64,000 nucleotides of DNA from Toxonevra muliebris (GCA_963691655.1 OY829327.1:87432019-87496018); one strand, 5' to 3'. Numbered from the stretch's first letter, positions 1 through 13,288 are shown. The notes: generated by a model not told the origin, from the letters alone. A program made the numbers and translations.

Positions 1-690
1 ACTACATCAAAGCTTGTTCTCGACTGCCGATCTTCACTCAACATTTTGTCGAGTCACTCGCAGGTCCACCTATATTGGGTGCCTGGACATATGGATATTT
101 CAGGTAACTGCAATGCCGACGAGTTAGCAAAACAGGGCTCGCAGCTTACAGATATATCACCTTCCTGCACAATTGGTGTCCCTCTTACGTCTATTAAATT
201 AGCCATTAAGCAAAACTACCTACTAAGTAAAAAGATCCTGGGTAGCGGAGCATACCTGTGGTATTACCAGGCTAACATGGACCACTATGGACAATACACG
301 AACTAGACAGCTACTCAATCTTAGCAGAAACTCCATCAGCATTACGACTTCGGTGCTCACGGGACACTGCATAATGGGGAGACATGCTGCAATACTTGGA
401 CTGCCATTCAATGACTTCTGTCAGGGCTGCGGCTCTGAGGAGGAGGAAGAAACAGTACTCCATTTCATGTGCGAATGCCCATCCCTGGCCAGGAGGAGAC
501 TTAAACTCCTGGGCTTACCTTTCTTCACTAGTCTGTCCGAGCTATCATCCGTAAATATTAAGGACATAGCCAGATTCATTATGGAATCCTCATGGTTCTC
601 CAATCCGTAAATGGGGGAGTCGCGCCGAACTGTGGTATTACAATGAGCCTAAATGTGCTTAAGTGTGCTTTCAAGCAGAAGGCTGCCACT
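1..690 (+). pseudogene. 3' end of a non-LTR retrotransposon (RNase H and C-terminal Cys motif)
   Basis: Remnant of a LINE ORF2, cut by the window edge. The frame from position 46 carries the end of an RNase H domain: the block VHLYWVPGH followed by GNCNADELAK, which holds the last acidic residue of that fold. The protein continues in another frame from 287 to 610, so there is a frameshift near 285-300. This second part has a Cys-rich block (CQGCG, then about ten residues, then HFMCECPSLARRR) of the kind found at the C-terminus of I/R1/LOA-like insect LINEs. The tail after 610 ends in a CCAACCTAACCTA run near 695. RNase H in a LINE argues against the plain Jockey and CR1 clades. Clade assignment is inference; a dead LINE end is well supported. 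Confidence 0.8.
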
Positions 691-1164
691 CCAACCTAAC
701 CTAGTCTATATAAACAAATTTTCATTAGTTTTCATCTAAATGCATGAAGCAGCCTAGAAATTATCCTCATTCAATTATTATATATTCTCCAACATTTACA
801 TATTTGTAAAAGCAATTGCAACTACTTACTACTATTAGAGCTTATGTGTACATACTTATGAATTAGCTTTAAATGTATAATTGTGTATGGTTTGGTAATG
901 CAATCGAAACTATTTATAGCAGCTTATTTAGCACATACCCACCTTATTGTTAGTCGTAACCATAGAACAAAAGCATTAAGGGAATCCACAATATTAAATG
1001 CACGGGCAGCAAAACGTAAGGCAATAAAAACTGCGTGAATGCACTTAATTTGGTTTTTATTTGATACTCTTTCTGTTTTTCAATAATAAACCAAAGTCAC
1101 ACAGAATGTAGTACAATCAGATGAAAATAAATGGTCTCACAAGTTACCGTATATAACGTATATT
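691..1164. other. Unassigned AT-rich spacer
   Basis: No convincing coding potential, inverted repeat or RNA gene seen. It separates two unrelated LINE fragments. Confidence 0.5.
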
Positions 1165-2755
1165 TTTAATTCAGTTTTGACGAGATCTTTCTTTCCTAAT
1201 AGCTGGAAAAAGGCAAAAATTATTCCAATACCTACGACTAAAAATGAATATCGGCCCATTGCAATCCTGCAATCCTTTCTTTCGAAAGTGTTGGAAAAAC
1301 TTATTTACAATCAAGTGCTCAAATACCTGACGGAACACTCTCTGGTTTCGGATAAGCAATCAGGCTTTAGAGCGAATCGAGGATGTGTAACCGTGTTACT
1401 AGAAGTTGCTGAAAACATTCGCGCAGAACTCGACGATGGTAAAGTCACTCTCCTAACACTGCTGGATCACTCTAAAGCCTTCGATACAGTAGTTCATAGC
1501 ATACTAATTAATAAATTAAAAAATTTGTATGATTGCTCAGAAACAGCTACTGACTTAATAGCATCGTACCTCTACGGTAGATCACAGGCTGTATTCTCAG
1601 TTAGCTCTTTATCCCAGTTCCTTCCGCTAACCAGAGGTGTACCACAGGAATCTGTCCTAGGACCCTTGTTTTTCTCTCTCTATATAAATGACCTTCCTAA
1701 TGAATTGAAGAATTGTGGCATCCACATGTATGCAGATGATGTTCAGGTGTACTTGTCTTGCTGTATAAATGAAATCAACACTTGTGTCCAAGACATGAAC
1801 AGTGACCTGGTTGCCGTTAATAAATGGGCGCTTAAAAATGGGCTTTCATTAAATCCTACAAAATCACAATGTCTGGTCATATACAAGAAGCTGTTTGATA
1901 TCTCTGCACTACCTACAGTAAACATTAATGGTACAATAATTGAATATGTAAAAAGCGTAAAAAATCTCGGTATAACTTTTACTAGAACACTTTCTTAGAA
2001 TTTGCACATTAATGGCGTCATTGGAAAGGTATATGGTGTGCTTTGTGCGGTTTGGTCTACTCAGTATTTCACATCCCTTAAAATTCGAATGCTACTTGCT
2101 AAGACAATCCTTATACCCAACCTGCTGTATGGGTGTGAAATTTTTTCAAATTGTGACTATATGACAAAACACAAAATGAATGTACTTTTTAATCAAATTA
2201 CTCGTTACGTTTTTTGTCTACGCCGATATGACCATGTATCAATCTTTGCCAAAAAAAATCTATTCAATTACCTTCAGCAGTTTTTTGCAATTTCGTACAA
2301 TTTTAATGATGCATAAAATTATATTTACATTGGAGCCTTTATATCTATATGAAAAACTAATATTTACTCGCTCAAATCGTAATAATGCTATTATTCAATT
2401 CAAACATCATACCCTAAGATCACAGCGTCAATTCGTTGTGTGCGCTGTGCGTCTTTGGAACTTACTACCAAGAAACCATCAGTCAGTAAGCAACGCAATG
2501 CAGTTCAAATCACTACATTTCTCAATGTAAATTAAGATCATCCAAAATTTTAATTGTAATTTTTCTACTTTTTTATTAAAAACATAGGCTTTTTTCTTTT
2601 CTTTTTGTTATCTCAAATTTAGTAATTTTAAATTTACCATTAACATATTATAAAAATTGTTATTGTCGTGACTAGTGTTTTAAATGTAAAAGATTGTATA
2701 ATCTTATCTTACACTGGGATGTACCTTATAATTAAATAAATAAATAAATACAAAA
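1165..2755 (+). pseudogene. 5'-truncated non-LTR retrotransposon with reverse transcriptase (CR1/Jockey-like)
   Basis: The element begins inside the reverse transcriptase domain. The open frame at 1177-1998 shows EYRPIAIL, QSGFRANRGC, the motif A block LLDHSKAFDTV, GVPQESVLGPLFF (usually PQGS, so Gly to Glu) and the catalytic YADD. Translation stops at a TAG where the family has Trp (LS-stop-NLHING), then continues in the same frame from 2002 to 2316. A frameshift near 2290 moves the C-terminal block (VRLWNLLPRN) to another frame, ending at 2530. About 200 bp of 3' UTR follow, ending in a tail of AAATA units near 2735-2755. That tail type and the C-terminal domain match the minus-strand fragment at 30.2-31.1 kb. 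It is dead, with one nonsense and at least one frameshift lesion. Clade is inferred. Confidence 0.88.
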
Positions 2756-2770
2756 TTAATAAGAGGTAAG

Positions 2771-3797
2771 CAAGGCCGTATTTAGGGGGGGAAGGCAGTT
2801 TGGGGGTTCTGACCTCCCCCCCCCCCCCCGAAATGTGGAAACTTTATTCTAATTCTTTAGATTAATTGCCAATGGATGGAAAAAAAGTCAAAATAAAATC
2901 TATTTAACGATATATTTCACCTCCATCGGTTTTTTATCTAAAAAGTCAAATATAAAAAATAAATTTGAAATCTTAGTTACACTAAGCGATCAAATTCGAT
3001 TTGTTTTCTTCGACATGAGGTTTGACTACGGATTCAAAAAGAGAAGTTGATACTGAGCCCTCCTGCATTCATAGTTTTTCTGTGTCAGTAACTGTTTTTG
3101 ATTTAAGGTTTCGTCCTGAATCAGTTTGAAAAGTTTAAAAATTAATAAAAATAGAAAAAATTATCGGATCCTTGTAAAATAAGACTTGTTTGAACCTCAT
3201 TTTTTTCCTAAAACATGACGTGATGGGAAGTTTTTGACCTCAGATTCGTGTTCAACGTGAAAAATTTCTCGCAAAAACTCCATCTTATTAGCAAAACCCA
3301 TCTTAAAATTAATTTTATAACGCATTATTGCTCAGAGCACCACGACTAGAAAGATCTCTTTCAATGCTGTAACTTCACGAATTTAGGGAATATAAGCCAA
3401 CCTCATCCGGGTTCCTTATCATTGATAATGGCTCAAATTCCCAATGATGATCATTTGAAAAAAATGAGCCTCTACTTTTTTTGGTAATTTTTTTGAGGTT
3501 GGGTACATCATCAGAAGTGGGAAGTCAATGAGTTAATGAAATTATGTCCCTCACGAAGAAAAAAATGCACTAGAATGCACATTGATTAATATTTATTTGA
3601 AAAAATTTAATTTGATTATTCTGGGAATTTTTTGTCACTTTTGGCCATTTTTTTGGGGTTAAGATTAAAAAAAATCGGAAAATTTTTCCTAAAATTTTAA
3701 TTTTATAGGGTCCATCAAATGTATCATTGATTTAATTTATTGTATTTAAAAATCAGTTTGATAAAAATTATTTATGAATATTTTCTTCGAATGAAAT
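2771..3797. mobile_element. hAT-type miniature element, copy A (right end lost)
   Basis: This copy starts CAAGGCCGTATTTAGGGG and stays alignable by eye with the complete copy at 47808-48711: the C-run near 2815-2829, the A/T-rich core, and a last shared stretch ending TTCTTCGAATGAAA. The terminal 30 or so bases present in the other copy are absent, so the right inverted repeat and target duplication cannot be read. It keeps internal sequence around 3400-3720 that the other copy lacks, so neither copy is simply derived from the other. No coding capacity is seen. It lies 16 bp beyond the LINE tail. Confidence 0.75.
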
Positions 3798-3839
3798 ATA
3801 GTAAAATTTTATGGGCAACATATTTCTTGAACATATTAA

Positions 3840-3926
3840 CCCTCTGTCAACCCTCGTAATGGGTCAAAAGGGAAACTTTTCCGAAAAAGGCAAAAAAAAA
3901 AAACCATAATGGTGGGTGCCAAAGGG
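3840..3926. mobile_element. 87-bp piggyBac-type miniature element flanked by TTAA
   Basis: TTAA at 3836-3839 and again at 3927-3930 enclose 87 bp. The ends are inverted: left CCCTCTGTCAACCC, right GGGTGCCAAAGGG. TTAA duplication with CCC...GGG termini is the piggyBac signature. It is non-coding, with a 12-A run inside. The small size makes it non-autonomous. Confidence 0.72.
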
Positions 3927-3930
3927 TTAA

Positions 3931-5892
3931 TATGTAGGAAGAAAATATTCTACCGAAAACTCTACTATAAGCTGCTGAACATACAAACAAGCTCTGATGC
4001 AAAACTAACAAGTTATCTTATGGTTTATTATACTTAATCTGTTAGAAATGGGCAAAGTTTTGGCCCACGTAAAAAAAAACTAGACTAGATAATTTTTTCC
4101 CCCAAGTTCTATCAGAATCCACTTTCAGAACCTTGTTATTTTTTCGTTTGTTGAACAAAAAACAAATCAACACTATCACAATTTTTTTCACACCCGCAGA
4201 AAATAATTCAAAAATCATCAACCTTTCATGTCTTTTGTACACAATAATAACCAAATTATTTATTGCACTTTATATTGTACATTAGAGTTGCGTGAATTTG
4301 CACGCTATAATGTACAATTTTTTTAAGCATGTAAAACAATTTTTTTAACAACTTTTTCTTTAAGTTATTAATTTTGTATTATGAAATGGAGTTTTAACTT
4401 TCGTTTTATAATTATTTTTTATATATAATTTTTTCGATTATAATTAAAAAAAAAAGTTTATTTGTACCTTCACTTCGTAAATTCACAGAAATGTATTTTG
4501 GACTGTTTTTCAAAATCAAATAAAAAAAAAAAAAACTATACTCCCGTTTTTGCTCAAACTTAAACTATAAAGAGAAAAAACATGCTTGATTTAAAAAATA
4601 ATTTTTTATTTTTAAAATTCCCGATAGGTTTGAAAAGAGAAGTAGTGAAATATGAACATTTTTTTGTACAATATATTAGCCAAAAACAACGAAAGGGTTA
4701 AGGTATTGCCACAGTGACATAGACTGACTAGAGCCAAACTTTGGCATTTAGATACTATTTGAAGTAACTAAATATTATCGAAGAGTTTTAACGGGTATTT
4801 CACATAGAATTCATCAAGAGATTCTCCAAAATTTACGCATTGGCAAACGCTTACTATCCTACTTTTCTTCTTCTAATCTCATCTAACCAGAACAGATTAA
4901 CTTATATCAACAATAATGAAAAAATATATTCACCCACAAATATTTCAAATAAATTTTCATCAAAATTAAAGCATGACACAATAAATGATTCGGCAGTGAG
5001 TGATTCATTATTTCTGAGAATAAAAAAAAGCAAAATATATTTCAGTTTTAATTTATCAGAAAAGAAAAATAGAGCTGAAAATATAAGAACATAAATACAT
5101 AAACATGAAAGCAAGTGCGATTAGTTGACAAATTTTTTGTCAGAAAATATTAAAAATATAATTTTAATGTTAACAAAAGTGAAATGGTTGCTCCAAAGAA
5201 AGCAAAATATATACCAGAAGTCGAAGAAGAGGAAGTCATTGAACTTTTGAACGCCCACATTTTGAGCATTAAAAATTACAGTATTTGGTATATGCATTGT
5301 AAACCCAATGAGAAATTGGGCAAGCAACTTGTTAAAAATGAAAGAATAGCAGATTTTTAGCAAGACTTTGAGTGAAATGAAGCAATTCATGTTTAGAAAC
5401 TCTATTCCTTGTCAGACATTGAGAAATCTTCTATAAACTGCAGCAGTTGCATTTCAACTAAAATTTTATCTTACTGTGGTCTGAAAAAAATTACTAGATT
5501 AATCTTCAGCAAATCAGAAGTTATAGTTAAATAAGCCATGCTGAATGAAATATTTTACTGGGCTTAAATTCATATGGGTATGAATGTATCGCCATTTCTT
5601 CTTCTTTATTTTAGCGTGACTTTAGTAACACTGACGGGCTTTATTTTTTTCTTATTGACAAATCTTTGCAAACGTTTTGTTTGCTTTTCATTTTCTCGTT
5701 TGGTGGCAGCGTTGGCGTTAGTTTCATTTACTCCAAATTATTGCAGAAGAAGTGTGAGTAGAGTGTGAATGGCAAATACGTGCACGTGTCACATTTACTG
5801 CGTTTTATTGACAGTGATGTGTAAAACGACAACCATTGTGTGGTGTTGGCGTCTGTTATTTGCTTGAACATGCTGATTAACTGCTAACAAAT
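3931..5892. other. AT-rich unique sequence
   Basis: Many A/T homopolymers. Only short open frames without family motifs are present. No inverted repeats or RNA gene recognised. Confidence 0.5.
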
Positions 5893-5968
5893 CGTCGCCT
5901 GAGAATTGATTTGGCGTATGTGTCTAAGTATTTCTATGACTATACGCCAAATCAATACTCAATCATAA
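5893..5968. mobile_element. 76-bp palindromic element, copy 1 (degraded right end)
   Basis: The left arm starts CGTCGCCTGAGAATTGATTT and the right arm reads back ATACGCCAAATCAAT, but the last dozen bases have diverged (CTCAATCAT where the other copies have CTCAGGCGACG). The loop differs in sequence from copies 2 and 3. No target duplication is readable. This looks like the oldest of the three copies (53732-53807 and 55141-55216). Confidence 0.8.
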
Positions 5969-6146
5969 TTAAGTTTTGGTAGCCACATAACTAAGTCCAT
6001 TAGAACGGTCGTAGGTGTTGCCAAAATGAACGTTGAATTTAAGCCCATAATGACGGTGAAATAATGGCACAAGTTTAGAGTTTTCATATTAAATAATTAA
6101 AAAACTTTGATTTATTTTAATTACTTTGAAATGTATATGCATATAT

Positions 6147-7704
6147 TAGGGCGGCCCTTAGCAATAGATCATTTTTCAAAAGTAAAAATGTTGCTACTCC
6201 CTTGCACTAATCTGGTTCCAAGCAAGAAAAAACCGGGATGTGCAAAACTTCAGCTCCATCGAACAACTTCCAGGTGACCCTCAAACTCCTTAAAGTTGAA
6301 ACATAGAATACACAACTATTAATTCCGTTCAAAAGCGGTATAGTCTTCCCTATCTTAACCATTTTCTTGTTTTTTCTTAGAGAAATTTATTTGGGCACAT
6401 CCAGAAAATTGTGTGAAAACATTCTAAATCAAATTTTTTAAGAGTAAATTCGCACAATTCCCGAAACAACATGAAAAATATAATCGCCCACAACTTCTAT
6501 CGGAGAAACGTATTTTTATTTGCAAGAATAATATCTAAAGAATCCATCAATACATCGTCTTAAGAATGATCTTTAATTTGAAGATAAAGTCTTTTGAAAC
6601 AATAGCTACATTTTATTTGCCATTTGCTTCTAGTTATGTATAACTAGCAGCGATAATTGTATGGGAAAACAACAACAAAGCTGCAAAGATAATACGTATA
6701 ATTATAGCACACAAAAACTCTTCTTCTTCTTCAAACTTATAATCAGTCAAAAACGAAATTCGATTCTCAATGAAAATCTTCTTTTGTCGTGTGTCCACCT
6801 AAATTTGAAATTCAAAATTTCAACGAAATTCACTCTCATGAATTCGCATTATATGAGATAATTTAGTAGCAGTTGGAAATTTTTTCAATCTTCGGCAACG
6901 ATATGTGAAACAAATTGTTTCTCAGCTTAATTATGTTGTAAAAATGTTATTGTATTAATTTTTGTAACTTGGATCATCTTTCTATGTTGAAAGTTTTTGG
7001 TAGAAAATTTCGCAAAGTAAATTTTTGTACCAGGAGATACAATAGACGTAAACTCGATGTTTATAATCAAAGAAAAATGATTTTTTTTTTGAAGCTTGCT
7101 TCCAATATAATTTTAGCTTTATTTGTTTTAACCGCTGTTGGAACATTTTCATCAAATAATGATAGAGCCACAGTTTGAGGAGCTAAGTTCTCGAGGTGAG
7201 GGACAAATTTGTCCGCCGGACTTTTCTGATTTCTCGATCATTATCCTGATAATTTATAAATTGACGTGTGAACAAAAAGTAATGATAAGGTGCTATAATT
7301 CTATCTGATAACAGAAACAAGGCTCCAATGTACACCCGAGCAAGAAAAATATAAATTATTTTTGAGAGTTCTTCCCCTTATGAGATAACTGAAACTGGTC
7401 TTGGTCTTGAGAAAGGTATATCTGGAATACATAAATCATTGTTAACTTTAACAACTCTGGCCAATCATTTCAGTGTTGTTTCTTCATGGAAAAGTGTTAT
7501 TCAAGAAATCCAAGAACGAAAAATTGATTTATCTGAAAAAAAGACTTTTCGAGCGAGAATGTACAACTTCATGGCCGATGAGGGCCGTCTCGTAGTTATC
7601 CGATAGAGCTCAAATTTTACACAGATTGTTTTTTTTATGGATTGGAACAAGATAGGGATCTGGGAGCTAAACTTTTCGAAAATTGAAATATAAGGGCCAC
7701 CCTA
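6147..7704. mobile_element. 1.56-kb DNA element with inverted ends TAGGGYGGCCCTTA
   Basis: The left end TAGGGCGGCCCTTAGCAA and the right end (reverse strand TAGGGTGGCCCTTATATT) are inverted repeats that continue imperfectly for about 35 bp. Flanking octamers GCATATAT and GTACATAT match at 6 of 8 positions with two transitions, suggesting an old 8-bp target duplication of hAT or P type. No complete transposase is present. A short frame around 7390-7560 (reading ANHFSVVSSWKSVIQEIQE) may be a decayed coding remnant, but I do not recognise it. Confidence 0.6.
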
Positions 7705-10700
7705 GTACATATGAGTCTAGCAGCATCTGCCTGCCCCTTATTTCCTCAAACTACTTCTTACTACCTCTGGCTACTTCTAACGGCTTATTCTTAATTTTGA
7801 CTGCCTATAAATACACTTACCTGCATTGAACTACCACTGGCTGTTCCTATGTATTACTATTTGGCTCTGACACCTTTTCTGACTACCTCTGGTAGAGTTT
7901 CCCTTAATTTTGTTCATAGCTGCCTATAACTGTCTCTATTAGCGTCAACTTCCTAGATCATAAATTAATTCGGTTACAAATATTTCAAATCTTCAAATAA
8001 AGAGTCAAGTCTAATACTTTTTTAAATTAACAAAATAAAACAAAAATAAAAAATATTTCTATTGTCAGTTTTTATTGCAACATCGCTATAAAACTGAAGA
8101 CATTGGGAGCAATTCATCAATATTTTATGACTTTAAAAAAAAAAAAAAAAATCATTTCTATGAAACGCTAAAAGCAAAAGTAAACAAAAAACGAAACTCT
8201 TTATTATTTTTATATTTTTTATGGAGATTTTTTTCATTCCCCTTTACGTATTTGTTTCCTTTACAATAAATGTATTTTTATGTAAAAAACACACCAACAC
8301 AATCAAAATAATAACAACAAAATATAAGAAACTCTTTGACAAAAACATAAGCAATTTTTGTCGCTAAATTGCAGATTTGCGTGTATGTGTGATGGCTTGA
8401 GGGTGTGTTATATATAAGGATATAGAAACCCATACTTGTATTGCAAATAGGGATCAATAAGTTGAACCATTTTTTTTTTTTTAAATCCATGGTAGAGTAT
8501 ATAACAAAAAGAATATGCAAATTATTTGCTGGAATAATATTTTTGATTTTTATATGCCATCAAATTTTCAATGCTTTTTCTTATGATTTCTCTTTTCTTT
8601 TTTTTTTTTTGTTATTCGTGGTGAATATTCTTCAAATCTAAATTTCAAATGTAAATTGCTTTCTGTTTTCTCTTATGCTACTTTATGCAAAATAAATACT
8701 TGCAAGTTTGTAGAGTTTTGTAAAATTTCTCAAAGTAGTAATTTCTTTCTTCGTATTTTTCAGCTGGTGCACACAATCTCTAGGTGCATTTGCTGCTACT
8801 ATCTATCTATGTGCATACCTTGTATTTTTCAACTAATTAACCTATTTTTATTTTTTTGCTTTAAATAAATTGGTTTAAATTACAAAAGAGGTTGCCTCTA
8901 CCCCCACTTGCCAATTCCTTGTAGCATACTAATTAAACCACAATAAAAATTAAGCATAAATGCCTTAAGTTATGCACTACCTACTACAACAATCTGCCGA
9001 ATGCCGTTCCCTGCATTCATAATGCACAGTGTGACGAAATGTGGCGAAGAGTAAGCAAATTACTTTTGAAACGAAAATCTTAATAGGCAGATACAGCATC
9101 AAGTTGTAACCCATGAGATGAAAGTTAAAACTTAGGACAGAGATTCTTTGAAGACCTGACAGAGAATTGTGTTCTTTCTTTTATCGCATGCATCTGAAAC
9201 AACAGTCACAAATCAACATTATCCTTTCTGTTTTGGAGATGAAACTGTCTCTAAAATCTGCTGATTGGTTCTCAGGGAAATTATGATTTATCCCTGATCT
9301 CATATTATTCTGCTATACTGTAGGTGCTCTATGCATGTAATTTCAGCAAAACTTACAGAGAAAATGTAATTTTTGTTTTTGTTGTTCTTCTTCTTGTTAC
9401 TTCATCTTCTTTTTTGCTTTTTAATTAAAAAACAACAAAAAATTGAAAGTGAAAAATACTTGAGAACATACATAAACTTAGCACATTTCACTAGGAGCAG
9501 CAGCAGCAGCAACAAAAACATTTAACAAAAACTATAAGAATATGAAACTATGTGCGTGTGTGAATGTGTGGCACTGCAACTGCGAAAATTTTGCAAAAAT
9601 TTAATAATAAAAATTGCATGCATTCGCTACTACGCTGCGGGGGTGCACACACTTTATTAACAGTAATCCCTTCTAAACTGAATCGATAAAAAAAAAATTT
9701 TAGATATTCTGAAAGTAAACTTTAAATTGAAGAATGCCGATTGAACTGATATGGGAAATTTTGCCAGCCTAAATTGAAATTACAACATGTGGGAAGATTA
9801 AGAGAAGTATGCCGTTTTTCCCTACCCGAACAAAGTAGAATGGCTCAATAAGGGAAGCCTTGGAGACCTTTTACCCATCGTCTTACATAATTTTATATAA
9901 AGTCGTATTTTTCCTTCCCAGATCCTGTAAATATTTCTATGATTTTTATTCGAGTTTCTTGTTGAGCCTCATAATTATGTTTGCTATGAAATTCGTTCAA
10001 ATATTTTAATATTTATATCGAAGGATTATTGTATGCTATCATCGCTAGTGCGAAAAGGTAGACAAAATAAAGATAAAGAATGTGGTAGGAGGAATTGCCA
10101 GAACTATAAGAAATGTGTTGCCATTGTAATTGTGGCAGACTACACATAAAATACCAGCACTAGCAACAACAACTCCAGTAGCTTCCTTCAATACATACTT
10201 ACAGACAATTCAAGGTTTTTGGCAAATAACTAAATTACACACACATACACATACACACACATACACATTTATTCAAACTACTACAATTTGATGTTAATTT
10301 TTGTCTATGCCAGATTGCGTGTGTTTGTGTGTGCGTATGTGTGCGCATTTCTGCTTTTACATTAAAACTCAAAATGCCCTAAGCATTCGTTCATTTCACA
10401 AATAACTGTGCATGTTTTTCTCTCTGTCTTTCCCTACCTCTCTGCCTCCCTCTCTGCTTGTCTTAACTTTTGTCTTTTTTAAGCTCATCGCGCTACTTTG
10501 TGGCGTATAAGTTTATCTGCTCCTTATACAACATGGAGAGGCTTAAAGCTACAGAATTTGCTGATGCTGCTGCTTTGTTACTGCAGTTCCACAACTTTTC
10601 CTATCTTAGACAATTTTCCTTTGCATACTTACAAGAATGCAAATTGTTGTTTATGTTGTTGTTCTTGCATTACATATCTACTTTTACTTCTTGTGTATAA

Positions 10701-11827
10701 TTATCCCGAAAATAAATTTTCAAAGTACCTCAAGCAGTTTTACTCATCTTTTCTCTTGATTGTTCGTTACTTTCTTCTTCTTATTATTATTTTGTAGGTA
10801 TGTTTTTTGGGTATTTTAAAGGTTGCCGGAAATTTAAGCAACCAATTTAAAAATAAAACTTCAGAGTAATAAGATTTTATATTCATGTGTAAAAATTCTG
10901 GAAAAATTTCGGGAAGAATTTAAAAAATATATTAAAATTTGGAAACGTATGAATTGTAGCAGATAACGCTGTACCCGATTCATGCATAACTAATGCAACA
11001 AATATAAAGAAAGTATTTATAATTTGAATCGGCTTCAGCTTGCATTGGCGATGAATTTGTTCATGTATGTAAGTGATGATGACAGAATTTCAATTCATTT
11101 AAAATCGAAATTATAAATACATGCAGAAATATGTGAAAAGAATTGAACAAAAACAAAAATGTAAAAAGTAAAAGTAAATCGGAAAAAGAGAAATGAAAAT
11201 TTCATTGGAGAATTTTTTTCTAACACCTTGTCACATTTTAGTAGAGCAGCAATGCGGTATACAGCAATGCAACCATGCCTCATGACATTGGTACGTGTTT
11301 GTTTCAATAAATTGTGTCAGCAGCAGCAATAGTAGCAGCAGCAGCAATAATGCTGCAGTATTCCACTAGCAATTGATGTGCGCTAGTTGCAATTTTGTAG
11401 TTGCTGTTGTTGCATTACTACATTGTAAGCGTCAATGAACGAGCATACTACCACTTGTACATGTGCATGTGTATATTTTTTTATTAATCAAAATAATTTA
11501 TATCTGTGAATGTCATTGAACACATCCAATAACGTAAAAATATTTTATGCATTTTTGTACATACGTATACAGTAAATCGATTGATGGAATATGCAACTGA
11601 ACATTCTAGGGGAGAAGATAGTTCGGATAGTAGGCCGAATCGACACATATTACTCATTGAACTACATATTTGCAACACTTTCTGTTCCCTTCTTTCGGCT
11701 TTGTATTTGTATTTATATGAGTTCTGTGACTGTGAATATATATTAAAATATTACGAGTGGAAGTGGTAGGCCTGACAGGGGTAGCTCATGCGGATTTAAA
11801 ATTTATGCCCATGAACCAAAGTTTATA
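7705..11827. other. Simple-repeat-rich non-coding sequence
   Basis: No gene recognised. It holds a degenerate direct repeat at 7761-7935 (CTACCTCTGG and CTGCCTATAA recur about 122 bp apart), CAG runs near 9497 and 11317-11347, a CA repeat at 10237-10267 and a GT-rich stretch at 10318-10346 that could pair with it. Open frames here are short and low-complexity. Confidence 0.5.
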
Positions 11828-12412
11828 CAGTAGAATCCCGATAATTTGTAATCGCAAGGGACCAGCAATTTTTTACGAATTACAGAGGTTTCCGATTTAA
11901 CGAGATTTTGATTTAACCTTTTCATCTCAGAGTTTTTTCTCAAAATCTGGCTTCAATATATTATGCAAATATTAAAATAAATTTGAAAAAAAATATGTCC
12001 AGGACTCTTAATACTTACAATTATCCTTAAGTTTTTCAATGGGGTAAAATGTATACTATAACATTTGTTACCAGGAATTGTAGCAAAGACAACTTTCGGC
12101 GACGAAGCTGCATGTATACAATCCACTTATTGACAGCCACCATCAGTCTTTTGAAAAAATCTCAAATAAAATGGAAACCAAACCTCCCATTTTTCTTGAG
12201 TTTTCGAACACTATTGGGACATACAATCCCAGGGTTAACGAAGTTAAAATAAAACAAATACGAATTGACGTTTTTTTTTTTCAATTTCTTTAATAGAAAG
12301 AAAAAAGCAAAAACAATTATTCATTTAACTGAAATATGTATGCACGTATTTACACGTATTGGACCCCATTAAAAACTAAATATGTTCTAAAAAGCCTGTA
12401 ATTTTTAGTTGT

Positions 12413-13288
12413 TTAAGGGTATCCCCCCATTCTCGATTTAGAATTTCTGCGATATTCAATTGGCTGGTAAATAAACAAAGATCAATTTTTCACATATGTA
12501 TTTCGAAACTTTAAAGACAAGACAAAATTATTACATTGTTGTTTTACAAACATTTTACAAACATTTTCGTCGTCAGTAAAAAAGCCTGTTTTTTGATGGC
12601 GGGAACGATTGCAAATAACTGGAATAACTGAAATCAAAAAATCAAACAGAATTAGATAAAGTACATGTTTTTCTATACATTAGACTATTATTATCTGATT
12701 TGCCCGTCTCTATATACATTGTTGTTGTGATGACTACATTTGTTCATTAACCTGTTTATATATAACTTCAAATAACAAAATTGACATGAACTTAAGTCAT
12801 GACTTTGAAAATTAACCTCTAGATTTAATTTTCATAGTCTCCTAAAAAACTATTATTATTCATTTCGGACAAAACTTCACAAAATGGTGGACCTTTGAAT
12901 GTATTTTTTCGAAAATTCAATGCTTTTTGGTTAAAAACTGAGCGGAAAATTATAGAAAATCTTTATCAATCTTCTTGATAATAGTCTAGTCTAGTAGTAG
13001 TTATAGCTATTGATGTATTAAACAACATTGCAAAATTTCAAAGCAATTGGGTGAATAGTTTTTGAGTTACAAAGTCCGCCAATCGTAAAAACACTGTTTC
13101 GAGAAAAATGCGTTTAAAGTTTCGTGTATAAAACCAACTCACCTTCAATCAGCTATGCCTGGTCCATACAAAATCCCTTCAGACTCTTCATAGGCTTGGT
13201 TTTCTTAGTTTCGAACAAGACAATAAAAAAATCGATTTTTTGACCTCGTGAATGGGGGGGAGAGGGGGGGCGGGGGCGGTACCCTTAA
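12413..13288. mobile_element. TTAA-flanked element nested in the pogo-like element
   Basis: TTAA lies at 12413-12416 and 13285-13288. Between them the ends are inverted: left GGGTATCCCCCCATTCTCGA and right, on the reverse strand, GGGTACCGCCCCC then CCCCATTCACGA. A TTAA target fits piggyBac-like transposition and some other superfamilies, but GGG-first ends are not the classic piggyBac form. Non-coding. The G-run at 13255-13275 lies within the right repeat. Confidence 0.65.
12692..12858. repeat. 167-bp dispersed sequence shared with 39.35-39.51 kb
   Basis: Nearly the same sequence, inverted, occurs at about 39350-39515: TGATTTGCCCGTCTC at one end and CTCCTAAAAAACTAT at the other. ACTATTATTAT stands on both sides here, but the first five of those bases also belong to the shared sequence, so the exact duplication is ambiguous. 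It is an insert within an insert within the pogo-like element. Confidence 0.65.

Noticed and set aside
10237..10346. CA repeat followed by a GT-rich stretch as a possible functional hairpin
   Set aside because: Pairing between two simple repeats is expected by composition; nothing indicates selection.
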